A stretch of DNA of 64,000 nucleotides, from NCBI RefSeq assembly GCF_001697185.1, contig NZ_CP014224.1, forward strand, positions 1,054,001 to 1,118,000, written 5' to 3'. Shown one piece after another: positions 18,400 to 26,707 of this stretch; position 1 is the stretch's first letter, and every line of letters starts with the position of its first letter. This DNA is from Wenyingzhuangia fucanilytica. Lineage in GTDB: Bacteria; Bacteroidota; Bacteroidia; Flavobacteriales; Flavobacteriaceae. Under the pieces are notes generated by a model. It was given only the letters and a program-made list of their open reading frames with translations, ran no database searches and had not been told where the DNA came from. A program made the position numbers and the translations under genes.

Positions 18400-19227
18400 A
18401 TGACCAATCAAAATATAAGTATTCCTAAATCACTACCAATTATTATTGCTATTATAGTAGTAGGGTTGGTGTTTATTTCTAAATCGGCAATTAATATAGA
18501 TTCTGGTAAAGCAGGAGTAATGTTTAAAACATTTGGTGGTGGAGTAGTAACTGATGAACCTGCTTTAGGAGAAGGGTTTCATTTAATTGCTCCTTGGAAT
18601 AAAGTGTTTGTTTATGAAGTTCGTCAACAAGAATTATTTGAAAAAATGAAAGTATTATCTTCTAATGGATTAGATATTATTTTAGAAGTTAGTGCTTGGT
18701 ATATGCCACAAAGTGAGAATTTAGGATTGTTACATCAACAAAAAGGACAAGATTATTTAACAAGAGTAATTTTACCTTCTTTAAGATCGGCTGCTCGTTC
18801 TGTAGTAGGAAGATATACACCTGAGCAAATTTATTCTAGTAAAAGAGATGTTATTCAAAATGAAATTTTTGACGAAACAAAAAAGATATTAGATGAACAA
18901 TTTGTACAGCTAAATGAGGTTTTGGTAAGAGATGTAACTTTACCAACTACGATTAAAAATGCAATTGAAAAGAAATTAAAACAAGAGCAAGAGTTTTTAG
19001 AATATGAGTTTACCATTCAGAAAGCTCAAAAAGAAGCAGAACGTCAAAGAATTGATGCAGAAGGAAAAGCAACGGCAAATAAAATTTTGAATGCTTCTTT
19101 ATCTGATAATATTTTAAAAGAAAAAGGAATTCAAGCTACTTTAGAATTGGCAAATTCTCCTAATGCAAAAGTAATTGTAATAGGATCTTCTAAGGATGGA
19201 ATGCCTATTATTTTAGGAAATCAGTAG
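18400..19227 (+). CDS. prohibitin/SPFH-domain membrane protein
   Basis: A 275-residue SPFH (band 7) protein. One N-terminal transmembrane segment (about 12-27) is followed by the SPFH domain (about 30-190, with GEGFHLIAPWNKVFVYEVR) and a charged coiled-coil stretch (about 195-235, KQEQEFLEYEFTIQKAQKEA). Prohibitin-like proteins form ring assemblies in the inner membrane and modulate protease or membrane organisation. No FtsH gene is adjacent. It lies alone between two terminators. Confidence 0.9.
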   Translation: MTNQNISIPKSLPIIIAIIVVGLVFISKSAINIDSGKAGVMFKTFGGGVVTDEPALGEGFHLIAPWNKVFVYEVRQQELFEKMKVLSSNGLDIILEVSAWYMPQSENLGLLHQQKGQDYLTRVILPSLRSAARSVVGRYTPEQIYSSKRDVIQNEIFDETKKILDEQFVQLNEVLVRDVTLPTTIKNAIEKKLKQEQEFLEYEFTIQKAQKEAERQRIDAEGKATANKILNASLSDNILKEKGIQATLELANSPNAKVIVIGSSKDGMPIILGNQ

Positions 19228-19269
19228 ATAGATTTTTCTGTATAGAAGTAAATCAAACAATTAAAATTT

Positions 19270-19303
19270 AAAGCTCAAAGATTTTCTATCTTTGGGCTTT
19301 TTT
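19270..19303 (+). terminator. Rho-independent terminator overlapping the next promoter
   Basis: A stem of about 12 bp (19270-19281 with 19289-19300, one G-T pair) with a T run to 19303. Its loop and 3' arm contain a TAnnTTTG box (19287-19294), and the next gene starts 7 bases further on. Confidence 0.85.
19287..19294 (+). promoter_or_regulatory. -7 promoter box within a terminator hairpin
   Basis: TATCTTTG matches TAnnTTTG exactly and lies 15 bases before the ATG at 19310. It would let the downstream gene be transcribed despite the terminator immediately in front of it. Confidence 0.45.
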
Positions 19304-19309
19304 AATGCT

Positions 19310-21154
19310 ATGATAAACGCTCTAAAATATTTACTTAAAAATTATTTATATTTTTTGGTTATATATGCCATTTCTAGAATGGTATTTATTGTTTACAATT
19401 TAAACAGTTTTAATATTTCTTTTAAACAAGCCCTACTTTCTTTTGTATATGCATGGAGGGTGGATACTGTAATGGCTTGTTATATTTTGGTGATTCCAAC
19501 TTTATTACTGAGTTTAAACTTTTTATATCCTAATAAAGTCACTCATTATATCATAAAATCATTAGTTATGATTTTTACTTTGATTAATGCCATGATAATG
19601 ATTGGAGATATAGGAATTTACAAAGAATGGAACACTAAAATTAATTATAAAGCACTAACTTATTTAAAAGATGTTGATGAAGTGCTAAGAACATCAACTA
19701 ATGGATTATTGATATCAGGAGCTGTTTTATTTTTGTTGATGTTAGTCTTGTCCTATTATTTATATCAAAAAATAGTTCCTAAAAATATCAACGTAAAAAA
19801 GAATTATATACTCCCAGTTCCTTTTTTCTTGTTGGCAGGAGGAATTGTTTTCTTAGGATTAAGGGGTACAGGAATTACTCCTATAGATCAAAGTGATGCT
19901 TATTTTTCTGAAAATGATTTTGCAAATACTGCAGCGGTGAACTCCACTTTTAATTTGGCGAGAAGTGTAGAATCTAATATAAAAATAGGAGATAAGAATC
20001 CTTATCAATTTTTTTCAAAAGAAGAGTTAAACAAAAAAATATCCGCATTATATGAGGTTAAGAAGGATACTACTTTTTCAATTTTAAAAACCTCAAAACC
20101 CAATATTGTTTATATTATTTTAGAAGGATTTTCTGCCGATTTAATTGCTGCCGATGGAGGTTATGATAATATAACACCAACATTAGATTCAATTATGCAT
20201 AACGGTTATAATTTTACGAATGTAGTATCTCCTGGTTTAAGATCGCATGTTGGAATGATTAGTATTTTTAGTGGTTTTCCTGCTTTGCCAAAAGTGAATG
20301 TAGCTACACAAAGAGATAAATTTACCCAATTACCCAATTTTGTTAAAGACATTAAAGCGAATGGATATGAAACAGGATATATTTTTGGAGGAGATTTAAA
20401 GCATGGAAAAGTTTTAGATTATATTTTTAATTGTCATTTTGATCATTTAATCAAAGGAGAAGATTTTTCTGATGAGATACCTACGGGTAAATTAGGAGTT
20501 GCTGATGAATATTTATTTGAGAGAAAAATTCAAGAAATAGATAAAATGAAACCTCCTTTTATGATGGCTTCATTTACTTTAAGCACTCATTCTCCATTTG
20601 ATTATCCAATGGAAGATGTATTTAACTTTGGAGGTGGATATCAGCAATACATCAATTCTGGACATTATACCGATAAAAGTTTAAAAGAGTTTTTTAAGGT
20701 AGCAGCTACCAAGCCATGGTATAAAAATACTTTGTTTGTGATTACTGCAGATCATAGTCATCCAACACCAAATCAATGGGATGGTTTTGTAGCCAATAAG
20801 AGCAGAATTCCTTTGGTGTTTTTTGGAGAAGTAATTAAAGAAGAATACAGAGGAGTTCAAAACCCAAAATATGCTAGTCAATTAGATATTTCATCAACAG
20901 TATTACATCAATTAGGATTAGATGCTAAGAAATATCAATGGAGTAAAAATCTATTCAACCCTAATACAAAAGGTTTTGGTTTTTATGTATATAAAGATGG
21001 ATATGGATTGGTAAGTGAAAAAGAAAATGTATTTTATAATCTTGAAACAAAAAAGGTGATTTATCAGCCAGAAGGAGCGTTTCACGATAAAAATAAAGAA
21101 GATAATATTAAAGCATTATTACAAGCATTGTATGATGAGTATTTAAAATTATAG
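19310..21154 (+). CDS. LtaS-like membrane sulfatase-family phosphatase/transferase
   Basis: A 614-residue protein with about five N-terminal membrane segments (to about residue 195) and a C-terminal alkaline-phosphatase/sulfatase-superfamily domain of the LtaS/OpgB type: IVYIILEGFSADLI, the nucleophile region near LRSHVGMISIFSGFPALP, and TADHSHPTPNQ. In Gram-negative bacteria such enzymes may add or remove phosphoglycerol or phosphoethanolamine groups on envelope glycans; the substrate is unknown here. The usual catalytic Thr of LtaS is not obvious; Ser appears in that region. The start is ATG 19310; a TTG at 19292 lies in the terminator. nudK follows after 2 bases. Confidence 0.85.
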   Translation: MINALKYLLKNYLYFLVIYAISRMVFIVYNLNSFNISFKQALLSFVYAWRVDTVMACYILVIPTLLLSLNFLYPNKVTHYIIKSLVMIFTLINAMIMIGDIGIYKEWNTKINYKALTYLKDVDEVLRTSTNGLLISGAVLFLLMLVLSYYLYQKIVPKNINVKKNYILPVPFFLLAGGIVFLGLRGTGITPIDQSDAYFSENDFANTAAVNSTFNLARSVESNIKIGDKNPYQFFSKEELNKKISALYEVKKDTTFSILKTSKPNIVYIILEGFSADLIAADGGYDNITPTLDSIMHNGYNFTNVVSPGLRSHVGMISIFSGFPALPKVNVATQRDKFTQLPNFVKDIKANGYETGYIFGGDLKHGKVLDYIFNCHFDHLIKGEDFSDEIPTGKLGVADEYLFERKIQEIDKMKPPFMMASFTLSTHSPFDYPMEDVFNFGGGYQQYINSGHYTDKSLKEFFKVAATKPWYKNTLFVITADHSHPTPNQWDGFVANKSRIPLVFFGEVIKEEYRGVQNPKYASQLDISSTVLHQLGLDAKKYQWSKNLFNPNTKGFGFYVYKDGYGLVSEKENVFYNLETKKVIYQPEGAFHDKNKEDNIKALLQALYDEYLKL

Positions 21155-21156
21155 AG

Positions 21157-21735
21157 ATGAAAATATCAGATATAAAAGAAAAGATACTATCCAATAAATG
21201 GAAACCTTTAAAATTGTTTTCATATCAATATACTCGTACAGACGGTAGAACAGAAGAACAGGTAAGAGAGGTTTATGACAAAGGTGATGGAGCTGCAGTT
21301 TTTATGTATAATAAGCAAACCAAAAAAGTGCTTTTAACAAAACAATTTAGAATGCCAGCTTATATAAATGGAGTTGCTTCTGGAATTGTTACAGAAGTTC
21401 CTGCTGGAATGTTAGATAAAGACGATCCAGAAACTTGTATTATTAGAGAAATAGAAGAGGAGACAGGTTATAGAGTTCCAAAAGTTAAAAAAGTTAGACA
21501 TTGTTTTATGACTCCAGGAGCTGTAACTGAAATAACACATATGTTTGTTGCAGAATACGATGAGAGTATGAAAGTTGCTAAAGGCGGCGGTTTAAACGAT
21601 GAGCAAGAAGATATTATTGTTTTTGAGATGAATTTTACCGAAGTAAAACAAGCGATAGAAAACAATGAATTTAACGATGCTAAAACCCTAATATTGTTAC
21701 AATATGCATGGTTACATAATTTATTAGAGGATTAG
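21157..21735 (+). CDS. nudK: NUDIX hydrolase, NudK (GDP-mannose pyrophosphatase) type
   Basis: The 192-residue protein matches NudK-like sugar-nucleotide pyrophosphatases, with a Nudix box carrying the NudK-type spacing: PAGMLDKDDPETCIIREIEE followed by ETGY. REIEEETGY supplies the metal-binding glutamates. NudK enzymes hydrolyse GDP-mannose. Two bases separate it from the LtaS-like gene, so a shared envelope or glycan role is possible, though this is inference. Confidence 0.85.
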   Translation: MKISDIKEKILSNKWKPLKLFSYQYTRTDGRTEEQVREVYDKGDGAAVFMYNKQTKKVLLTKQFRMPAYINGVASGIVTEVPAGMLDKDDPETCIIREIEEETGYRVPKVKKVRHCFMTPGAVTEITHMFVAEYDESMKVAKGGGLNDEQEDIIVFEMNFTEVKQAIENNEFNDAKTLILLQYAWLHNLLED

Positions 21736-21757
21736 AGAAATAAATGATATAAAAACG

Positions 21758-21765
21758 TAAATTTG
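21758..21765 (+). promoter_or_regulatory. -7 box before the MaoC gene
   Basis: TAAATTTG matches TAnnTTTG and lies 27 bases before the ATG at 21793, in the 57-bp gap after nudK. A -33 TTG is not apparent. Confidence 0.4.
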
Positions 21766-21792
21766 AGATTTACACAATAATAAAGTTAATTA

Positions 21793-22257
21793 ATGGCAAA
21801 AGTAATTATCAATAGCTTTGAAGATTTTAAAGCGTATGAGGGGAAAGAAATTGGAGTTTCAGAATATTTAGCAATTCCACAAGATAGAATTAATCAATTT
21901 GCAGATGCAACTTTAGATCACCAATGGATTCATTGTGATGCTGAAAAAGCTAAAGAAGGTCCTTTTGGTACTCCTATTGCTCATGGTTATTTAACCTTAT
22001 CATTAATGCCATATTTGTGGGAACAAATCATAGAGGTAAACAACAGTAAAATGTTAGTGAACTATGGTGTTGAAAAATTAAGATTTAATAAACCGGTTAC
22101 TGTTGACAGTAAAGTAAGACTAAGAACCAAATTAAAATCAATAGAAAATTTAAGAGGTATTTCTAAAGCCGTACTTTCTATTAACATAGAAATAGAAGGA
22201 GAAAGAAAAACAGCTTTAGATGCTGATATTGTTTTCTTATATCATTTTGTAAATTAA
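21793..22257 (+). CDS. MaoC-family (R)-specific enoyl-CoA hydratase-like protein
   Basis: A 154-residue hotdog protein with the hydratase-2 pattern: FADATLDHQWIHCD (Asp and His pair, about 36-49) followed by GTPIAHGYLTLSLMP. MaoC proteins hydrate enoyl thioesters; NodN-like members of this length have uncertain substrates. Its stop codon overlaps the start of the next gene (taATG), implying translational coupling. Confidence 0.88.
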   Translation: MAKVIINSFEDFKAYEGKEIGVSEYLAIPQDRINQFADATLDHQWIHCDAEKAKEGPFGTPIAHGYLTLSLMPYLWEQIIEVNNSKMLVNYGVEKLRFNKPVTVDSKVRLRTKLKSIENLRGISKAVLSINIEIEGERKTALDADIVFLYHFVN

Positions 22258-22529
22258 TGCATACCCAATTAGAAATAAAACAATTGGTACAAAACAATAT
22301 TCATCAAATAAAGGTGAGTGAATTTGTGTCTGATGGAGGTTGGCCTAATATAGATAATATAGAGGTGTCTGTTTATAGTCAAAAAATAGAAAATGATGTA
22401 GAGACCATTAGCCTTCAAATTCTATATACTGTAGATAAGGCTGGATGTTGTTTTATTCCTGGAGCTGAAGAGCAAAAAAGACTATCTAAAATAGTTACTA
22501 TTGATAATGATATTGTGACTATAGTATAA
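22257..22529 (+). CDS. conserved hypothetical protein, 90 residues
   Basis: I do not recognise a family. The protein is soluble and acidic, with a probable beta-rich C-terminus (VETISLQILYTVDKAGCCFI) and a CC pair. No signal peptide or membrane segment is seen. The start overlaps the maoC stop by one base and a terminator follows within 20 bases, so it is very likely a real, cotranscribed gene. Confidence 0.7.
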   Translation: MHTQLEIKQLVQNNIHQIKVSEFVSDGGWPNIDNIEVSVYSQKIENDVETISLQILYTVDKAGCCFIPGAEEQKRLSKIVTIDNDIVTIV

Positions 22530-22547
22530 TTTTTTTTTAAATAAGTT

Positions 22548-22579
22548 AAACCTGTACTGATTATAGTACAGGTTTTTTT
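22548..22579 (+). terminator. Rho-independent terminator
   Basis: An 11-bp stem (22548-22558 with 22565-22575) with a T tract of seven. It separates the maoC unit from the BlaI/BlaR1 pair. Confidence 0.9.
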
Positions 22580-22595
22580 ATTTGTTTTTATCTTT

Positions 22596-22633
22596 TAAAC
22601 TAAAAGATTAGTTTAAACTAAAATTTTAGTTTA
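22596..22633. promoter_or_regulatory. two adjoining BlaI-type operators
   Basis: Two copies of the same dyad, TAAACTAA-N4-TTAGTTTA, lie at 22596-22615 (spacer AAGA) and 22614-22633 (spacer AATT). The half-sites are exact and the copies overlap by two bases, so their centres are 18 bp apart. The second overlaps the -7 box (22632-22639). Position and symmetry fit autorepression by the BlaI-type regulator encoded 23 bases downstream. Confidence 0.8.
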
Positions 22634-22639
22634 TGTTTG
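22632..22639 (+). promoter_or_regulatory. -7 box of the blaI-blaR1 operon
   Basis: TATGTTTG matches TAnnTTTG; it begins inside the second operator and lies 16 bases before the ATG at 22656. Confidence 0.55.
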
Positions 22640-22655
22640 TTAAAAATTAAATGAT

Positions 22656-23018
22656 ATGAAAACACTTACCAAAGCAGAAGAAGAAGTAATGCAAATTCTT
22701 TGGCGTTTAAAAAAGTCTAGTGTAAAAGCACTAATTAAAGAATTTCCTGATCCTAAACCGGCATACAACACGGTTTCTACTATTGTTAGAATTTTAGAAA
22801 ATAAAGGTTATGTAGATTATGAGAAAAAGGGGAAGTCACACTTGTATTTTCCTGTTTTACAAAAAAATGATTACAGTAATCAATCTATCAATCAGCTAGT
22901 GAATAATTATTTTCAAGGTTCTTTTAAAAGTATGGTGTCATTTTTTGTAGATAAAAATGATGTAGACGTTTCTGATATAGAATCTCTATTGAAAGAAATC
23001 AACAACAAAAAAGAATAG
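22656..23018 (+). CDS. BlaI/MecI/CopY-family transcriptional repressor
   Basis: A 120-residue winged-helix repressor: LTKAEEEVMQILWRLKKSS at 3-21 and the recognition region YNTVSTIVRILENKGYVDYE, then a C-terminal dimerisation helix region. In relatives the partner BlaR1/MecR1 protease triggers loss of repression. Here the partner gene follows after 2 bases. No beta-lactamase is nearby, so the signal and regulon are unknown; the genes on either side are not obvious targets. Confidence 0.92.
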   Translation: MKTLTKAEEEVMQILWRLKKSSVKALIKEFPDPKPAYNTVSTIVRILENKGYVDYEKKGKSHLYFPVLQKNDYSNQSINQLVNNYFQGSFKSMVSFFVDKNDVDVSDIESLLKEINNKKE

Positions 23019-23020
23019 TT

Positions 23021-24310
23021 ATGGCATACATGATAGAAGTTATTTTATTTCAAGCCATGTTCTTAGGCTTGTATTACATACTTAAAAAAGAGACTTTTTT
23101 TAATTATAATAGATTGTATTTGTTAACAACCTCTTTATTGTCATATGTTTTACCATTTATAAAGTTAGAGGTTTTTAAAACCGATATTTCTAATGTAAAC
23201 GTGGTAAATATGTTGCCAACAGTTTTTATTGGAGATAATACTCAAGATGTTGTTAATTCTACAAATGCTGATTTGTTTATATGGTATTGGTGGTATATTC
23301 CTTTACTAGTAAGTATTATTATGTTATTGATGTTTATAACAAAACTATATAAGATAAATAAGCTTATAAAAAGGAATGAAATAATTGACAAAGAAACCTA
23401 TAAAATTGTAGTCATAGAAAATAGTGATGATACTTTTTCATTTTTCAAGTGGATTTTTATGGGAGACCAATTAAAAGAAGAAGAAAGAAATATAGTATTA
23501 CAGCATGAATTGATTCATGTAAAACAAAAACACAGTTTAGATTTATTGTTTTTTGAAATACAGCGTGTAATATGCTGGTATAATCCTTTGGTATATCAAT
23601 ATCAAAAAGAAATAAAGTCTTTACACGAATTTATTGTAGATAAACAAATGATACAAAATACAGGAAAACAGAACTATTGTAAAAACATGCTAACACAATT
23701 GTTTAAAGCACCAGAACTATCGTTTGTTAATACATTTTATAAAAAATCATTAATCAAAAAAAGAATTGCCATGATCACAAAAAAAGAATCAAAATCTACC
23801 GCAAGGTTAAAGTATGCGTTTATTATTCCTGTAATGATGGGGATGTTGTTTTACACTTCTTGTAAAAGTAAAAAAATAGTTGTAGATAAAAATGAAAATC
23901 AGAGTAATGAGTTAATTATCCAGCAAAATCTATACGAAGATGTACCCTTTGCAGACATAGAAAACTCAGCAGTTTTTCCAGGTTGTGAAGAGGTTGAAGA
24001 TTTAAAAAAGTGTTTTAGTAAAAATGTAAACAAGTTTATAGCTAAAAATTTTAATATAGGGTTGGCCGAAGAATTAGGGCTTGTAGGTGTACAAAAAATG
24101 GCAGCCATGTTTAAAATTGACACCAATGGAAAAGTTACTGATATTAGAGTAAAAGGAGAACAACAAGAGTTGAAAGATGAGTTTATAAGAACTTTGGAGG
24201 GATTACCACAAATGGAGTCAGCTACTCAAAATGGTAAAAAAGTAAATATGTTATTTTCTTTACCACTTATGTTTAGAGTTAAAGGTAAAAAAGATGATTC
24301 ATCAAAATAG
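23021..24310 (+). CDS. M56 (BlaR1/MecR1-type) membrane metalloprotease with TonB-like C-terminus
   Basis: A 429-residue protein with membrane segments at about 4-20, 33-47 and 87-107, the zinc motif HELIH at 162-166 followed by the KQKHSLDLL helix, and a further membrane segment near 265-280. The C-terminal region (about 315-429) resembles the TonB C-terminal-like domain often found on Bacteroidota BlaR1 proteins (KIDTNGKVTDIRVKG). It probably senses an envelope signal and inactivates the upstream repressor. The penicillin-binding sensor domain of classical BlaR1 is absent. Confidence 0.88.
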   Translation: MAYMIEVILFQAMFLGLYYILKKETFFNYNRLYLLTTSLLSYVLPFIKLEVFKTDISNVNVVNMLPTVFIGDNTQDVVNSTNADLFIWYWWYIPLLVSIIMLLMFITKLYKINKLIKRNEIIDKETYKIVVIENSDDTFSFFKWIFMGDQLKEEERNIVLQHELIHVKQKHSLDLLFFEIQRVICWYNPLVYQYQKEIKSLHEFIVDKQMIQNTGKQNYCKNMLTQLFKAPELSFVNTFYKKSLIKKRIAMITKKESKSTARLKYAFIIPVMMGMLFYTSCKSKKIVVDKNENQSNELIIQQNLYEDVPFADIENSAVFPGCEEVEDLKKCFSKNVNKFIAKNFNIGLAEELGLVGVQKMAAMFKIDTNGKVTDIRVKGEQQELKDEFIRTLEGLPQMESATQNGKKVNMLFSLPLMFRVKGKKDDSSK

Positions 24311-24337
24311 AGAATAGAATATTGTGATGAAAAAGAT

Positions 24338-24366
24338 AAGCCTCAAATTTAAGTTTGAGGCTTTTT
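24338..24366 (+). terminator. Rho-independent terminator after blaR1-like gene
   Basis: A 10-bp perfect stem (24338-24347 with 24354-24363) and a T tract to 24366. Confidence 0.88.
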
Positions 24367-24429
24367 ATGTTTAATAATTCTTTCAAAAGATTTTATATAT
24401 TGTGTACTCAACCCCTAAAAACACTCTAA

Positions 24430-25815
24430 ATGAAATTCTTACAGTTTATTCTTTATTTCTGTTTTATTAATGTACTAACTGCACAAAACAAACCCAATAT
24501 TTTATTAATTGTTGCCGATGATTTAGGATGGGGTGATGTTGGTTATAATGGGCAAACCAAAATTAAAACTCCTGTTATTGATGCTTTGGCCAAACAAGGA
24601 ATGGTGTTTAAAAGTTTTTATGCAGGAAGTACTGTTTGTACTCCTTCAAGGGTAAGTTTAATGACAGGTAAGCATACTGGGCACACAAGAGTTAGAGGGA
24701 ATGTTAATTGGAACGAAACCGGAAAGCCTATAGATATTATTGCAAAAGACATTACCGTTGCAGAAAAATTAAAAGAAGCTGGTTATAGAACAGGAGTTAT
24801 AGGGAAGTGGGGCTTAGCCGAAAATTTAGATGAAGGAAAACCGAACAAACAAGGTTTTGATGAGTTTTATGGTTTCAATACACATATAGGAGCTCATCAC
24901 TATTATCCAGATTCTATTTGGATTAATGATGTTAAAACGAGAATTGAAGGGAACAATTTTAAATTAAAAGAAAAACATTATATACAAGATAATTTTACAG
25001 ATCAAGCTAAAAGTTTTATCACATCAACTAAGGAGCAACCTTTCTTTTTATACTTAGCTTATACCACCCCTCATTTTGAAATTACAGTACCCGAAGATTC
25101 AAAAGAACCTTATAAAAACTTAGGATGGCCTATTAGAAATATCAAACATCATAGGTATTTACATGATACAAATACACATGTAAGTTATGCAGGAATGGTA
25201 AGTAGGTTAGATACTCAAATAGGTGAGTTGTTGGATTTGTTAAAAAATATGGGGATTGAAGAAAATACCTTGGTTATTTTTACTAGCGATAACGGACATA
25301 TGTATGATGATTTAAATGATGAGTTTTTTAATAGCAACGGGCCTTTTAAAGGAAAAAAAAGAGATTTGTACGAAGGAGGTTTACGAGTGCCATTTGTAGC
25401 AAGATGGACTGGAGTTATTCCTCAAAACACTACAACAAGTCATAGAGCAGCTTTTTGGGATTTACTTCCTACTTTTTGCGATTTGGCAGGTGTTTCATCA
25501 ACCAAAGACACTGATGGGATTTCTTTGAAGCCTACTTTATTAGGAAAGCATCATCAAAAAAAACACGATTATTTTTATTGGGAGTTTAATGAAATAAAAG
25601 GTCCTGTTCAAGCATTGATCATGGGGGAATATAAAATCGTTAAAAAATATCAATCTCCAACAGAGCTGTACCATTTAAAAACTGATGTTAGTGAGCAAAA
25701 TAACTTGGCTATAAAACATCCTAATATGGTAAAAAAGATGGAGAAGAAATTAAAAAAAGTAAGGTATAATGACCCTAATTATCCATTAGAAAAGTTAAAT
25801 CAAACATATGATTAG
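24430..25815 (+). CDS. secreted sulfatase, S1 (arylsulfatase) family
   Basis: A 461-residue sulfatase with a signal peptide (1 to about 19, ending VLTAQ). Metal-binding Asp30-Asp31 occur in LLIVADDLGWGD, and Cys70 in CTPSRVSLMTG is the residue converted to formylglycine. TSDNGH supplies further metal ligands. Marine Bacteroidota use such enzymes to desulfate algal polysaccharides, but no polysaccharide utilisation genes (SusC/D, glycoside hydrolases) are adjacent, so the substrate is open. Confidence 0.92.
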   Translation: MKFLQFILYFCFINVLTAQNKPNILLIVADDLGWGDVGYNGQTKIKTPVIDALAKQGMVFKSFYAGSTVCTPSRVSLMTGKHTGHTRVRGNVNWNETGKPIDIIAKDITVAEKLKEAGYRTGVIGKWGLAENLDEGKPNKQGFDEFYGFNTHIGAHHYYPDSIWINDVKTRIEGNNFKLKEKHYIQDNFTDQAKSFITSTKEQPFFLYLAYTTPHFEITVPEDSKEPYKNLGWPIRNIKHHRYLHDTNTHVSYAGMVSRLDTQIGELLDLLKNMGIEENTLVIFTSDNGHMYDDLNDEFFNSNGPFKGKKRDLYEGGLRVPFVARWTGVIPQNTTTSHRAAFWDLLPTFCDLAGVSSTKDTDGISLKPTLLGKHHQKKHDYFYWEFNEIKGPVQALIMGEYKIVKKYQSPTELYHLKTDVSEQNNLAIKHPNMVKKMEKKLKKVRYNDPNYPLEKLNQTYD

Positions 25816-25842
25816 TTTACGTAGGAGGTGATGTGTTTTATA

Positions 25843-25876
25843 CGAAAAAAGAGCCCGTTTATACAAAAGGACTCTT
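25843..25876 (-). terminator. probable terminator of the methyltransferase gene
   Basis: An imperfect hairpin (25849-25876: AAGAG/CTCTT, CC/GG and TTT/AAA blocks separated by single mismatches) is followed on the minus strand by a T run of six (25843-25848). It lies just after the methyltransferase stop and may also slow transcription from the sulfatase side. Confidence 0.5.
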
Positions 25877-25882
25877 AATTCA

Positions 25883-26638
25883 TTATTTTTTTGCATAAAA
25901 TATTTGAATCGGATAATGTAGAAAATACTGACCATTAATTTCTATGACATTTATTCCTAAATCATCTATACCAACATCTGCAATAATCATGTTTTTTAGA
26001 GCTGTAGAATCACTCGGAAACGATGCTTGTAGTTGTTCATTAAGTTCAATTTTCATTGAATAAAAATCAGTATTAACATTTTTAAAACCTATTTTTTCAA
26101 AAAGACGAGAAAATTCAGTTAATGAAAGTGCGGCAACATGAGAACAATCCCTATTTTTCTCCATTTCATTGTATTTTTTAATTTTAGTGTCTGGTAAAGA
26201 AACATCAACAACTATAACTACTCCATCTGGTTTACAGACTCTTTTCATTTCAGACAAAACTTTAAGAGGGTTTAAAAAATGATGAAAACCAAATCTAGAA
26301 ACTACTATTGAAAAACTGTTATCATCATAAGGTAAATTCTCTACATCTCCTATTTGCCAAGTAAGGTTTTTAAGATTAAATTTTGTCTGTAATTTTTTTG
26401 CTTCATCAAGCATTCCTTGAGTCATATCAATACCTGTTACATGATTGGTGTGTTTGGCAAACTCGCACGAGACAATACCTGATCCACAAGCAATATCTAA
26501 AACTTCATCATTTTTTGAAGCTGATGTTATTGAAATTAATTTTTCCAAAGCATCGCTATGTGAATTTATCGCACTATAACCGCTTGCTTGTTTAGAAAAT
26601 TGCTCTACAATGTTTTCATTGTGTTTTTTACTGTTCAT
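25883..26638 (-). CDS. class I SAM-dependent methyltransferase (UbiE-like)
   Basis: A 251-residue methyltransferase with motif I VLDIACGSGIVSCEFA (about 43-58), an acidic residue after strand 2 (VTGIDMTQGML), and motif II IGDVENLPYDDNSFSIVVSR. The C-terminal half is variable and does not point to a substrate. It is divergent from the AraC-type regulator at 26708, a plausible controller. Confidence 0.82.
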   Translation of the reverse strand: MNSKKHNENIVEQFSKQASGYSAINSHSDALEKLISITSASKNDEVLDIACGSGIVSCEFAKHTNHVTGIDMTQGMLDEAKKLQTKFNLKNLTWQIGDVENLPYDDNSFSIVVSRFGFHHFLNPLKVLSEMKRVCKPDGVVIVVDVSLPDTKIKKYNEMEKNRDCSHVAALSLTEFSRLFEKIGFKNVNTDFYSMKIELNEQLQASFPSDSTALKNMIIADVGIDDLGINVIEINGQYFLHYPIQIFYAKK

Positions 26639-26695
26639 AAATTTAATATTTTAATTTTCTACAAAGTTCAAAACTTATCACTAAGTCTTAATTAC

Positions 26696-26703
26696 TATAT
26701 TTG
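26696..26703 (+). promoter_or_regulatory. -7 box of the AraC-type gene
   Basis: TATATTTG, an exact TAnnTTTG, ends 4 bases before the ATG at 26708; transcription from it would give a leaderless or nearly leaderless mRNA. Confidence 0.45.
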
Positions 26704-26707
26704 GACA

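Noticed and set aside
25816-25848. GGAGG-like sequence after the sulfatase as a Shine-Dalgarno site for a missed gene
   Set aside because: No open frame of useful length follows, and Bacteroidota rarely depend on such sites.
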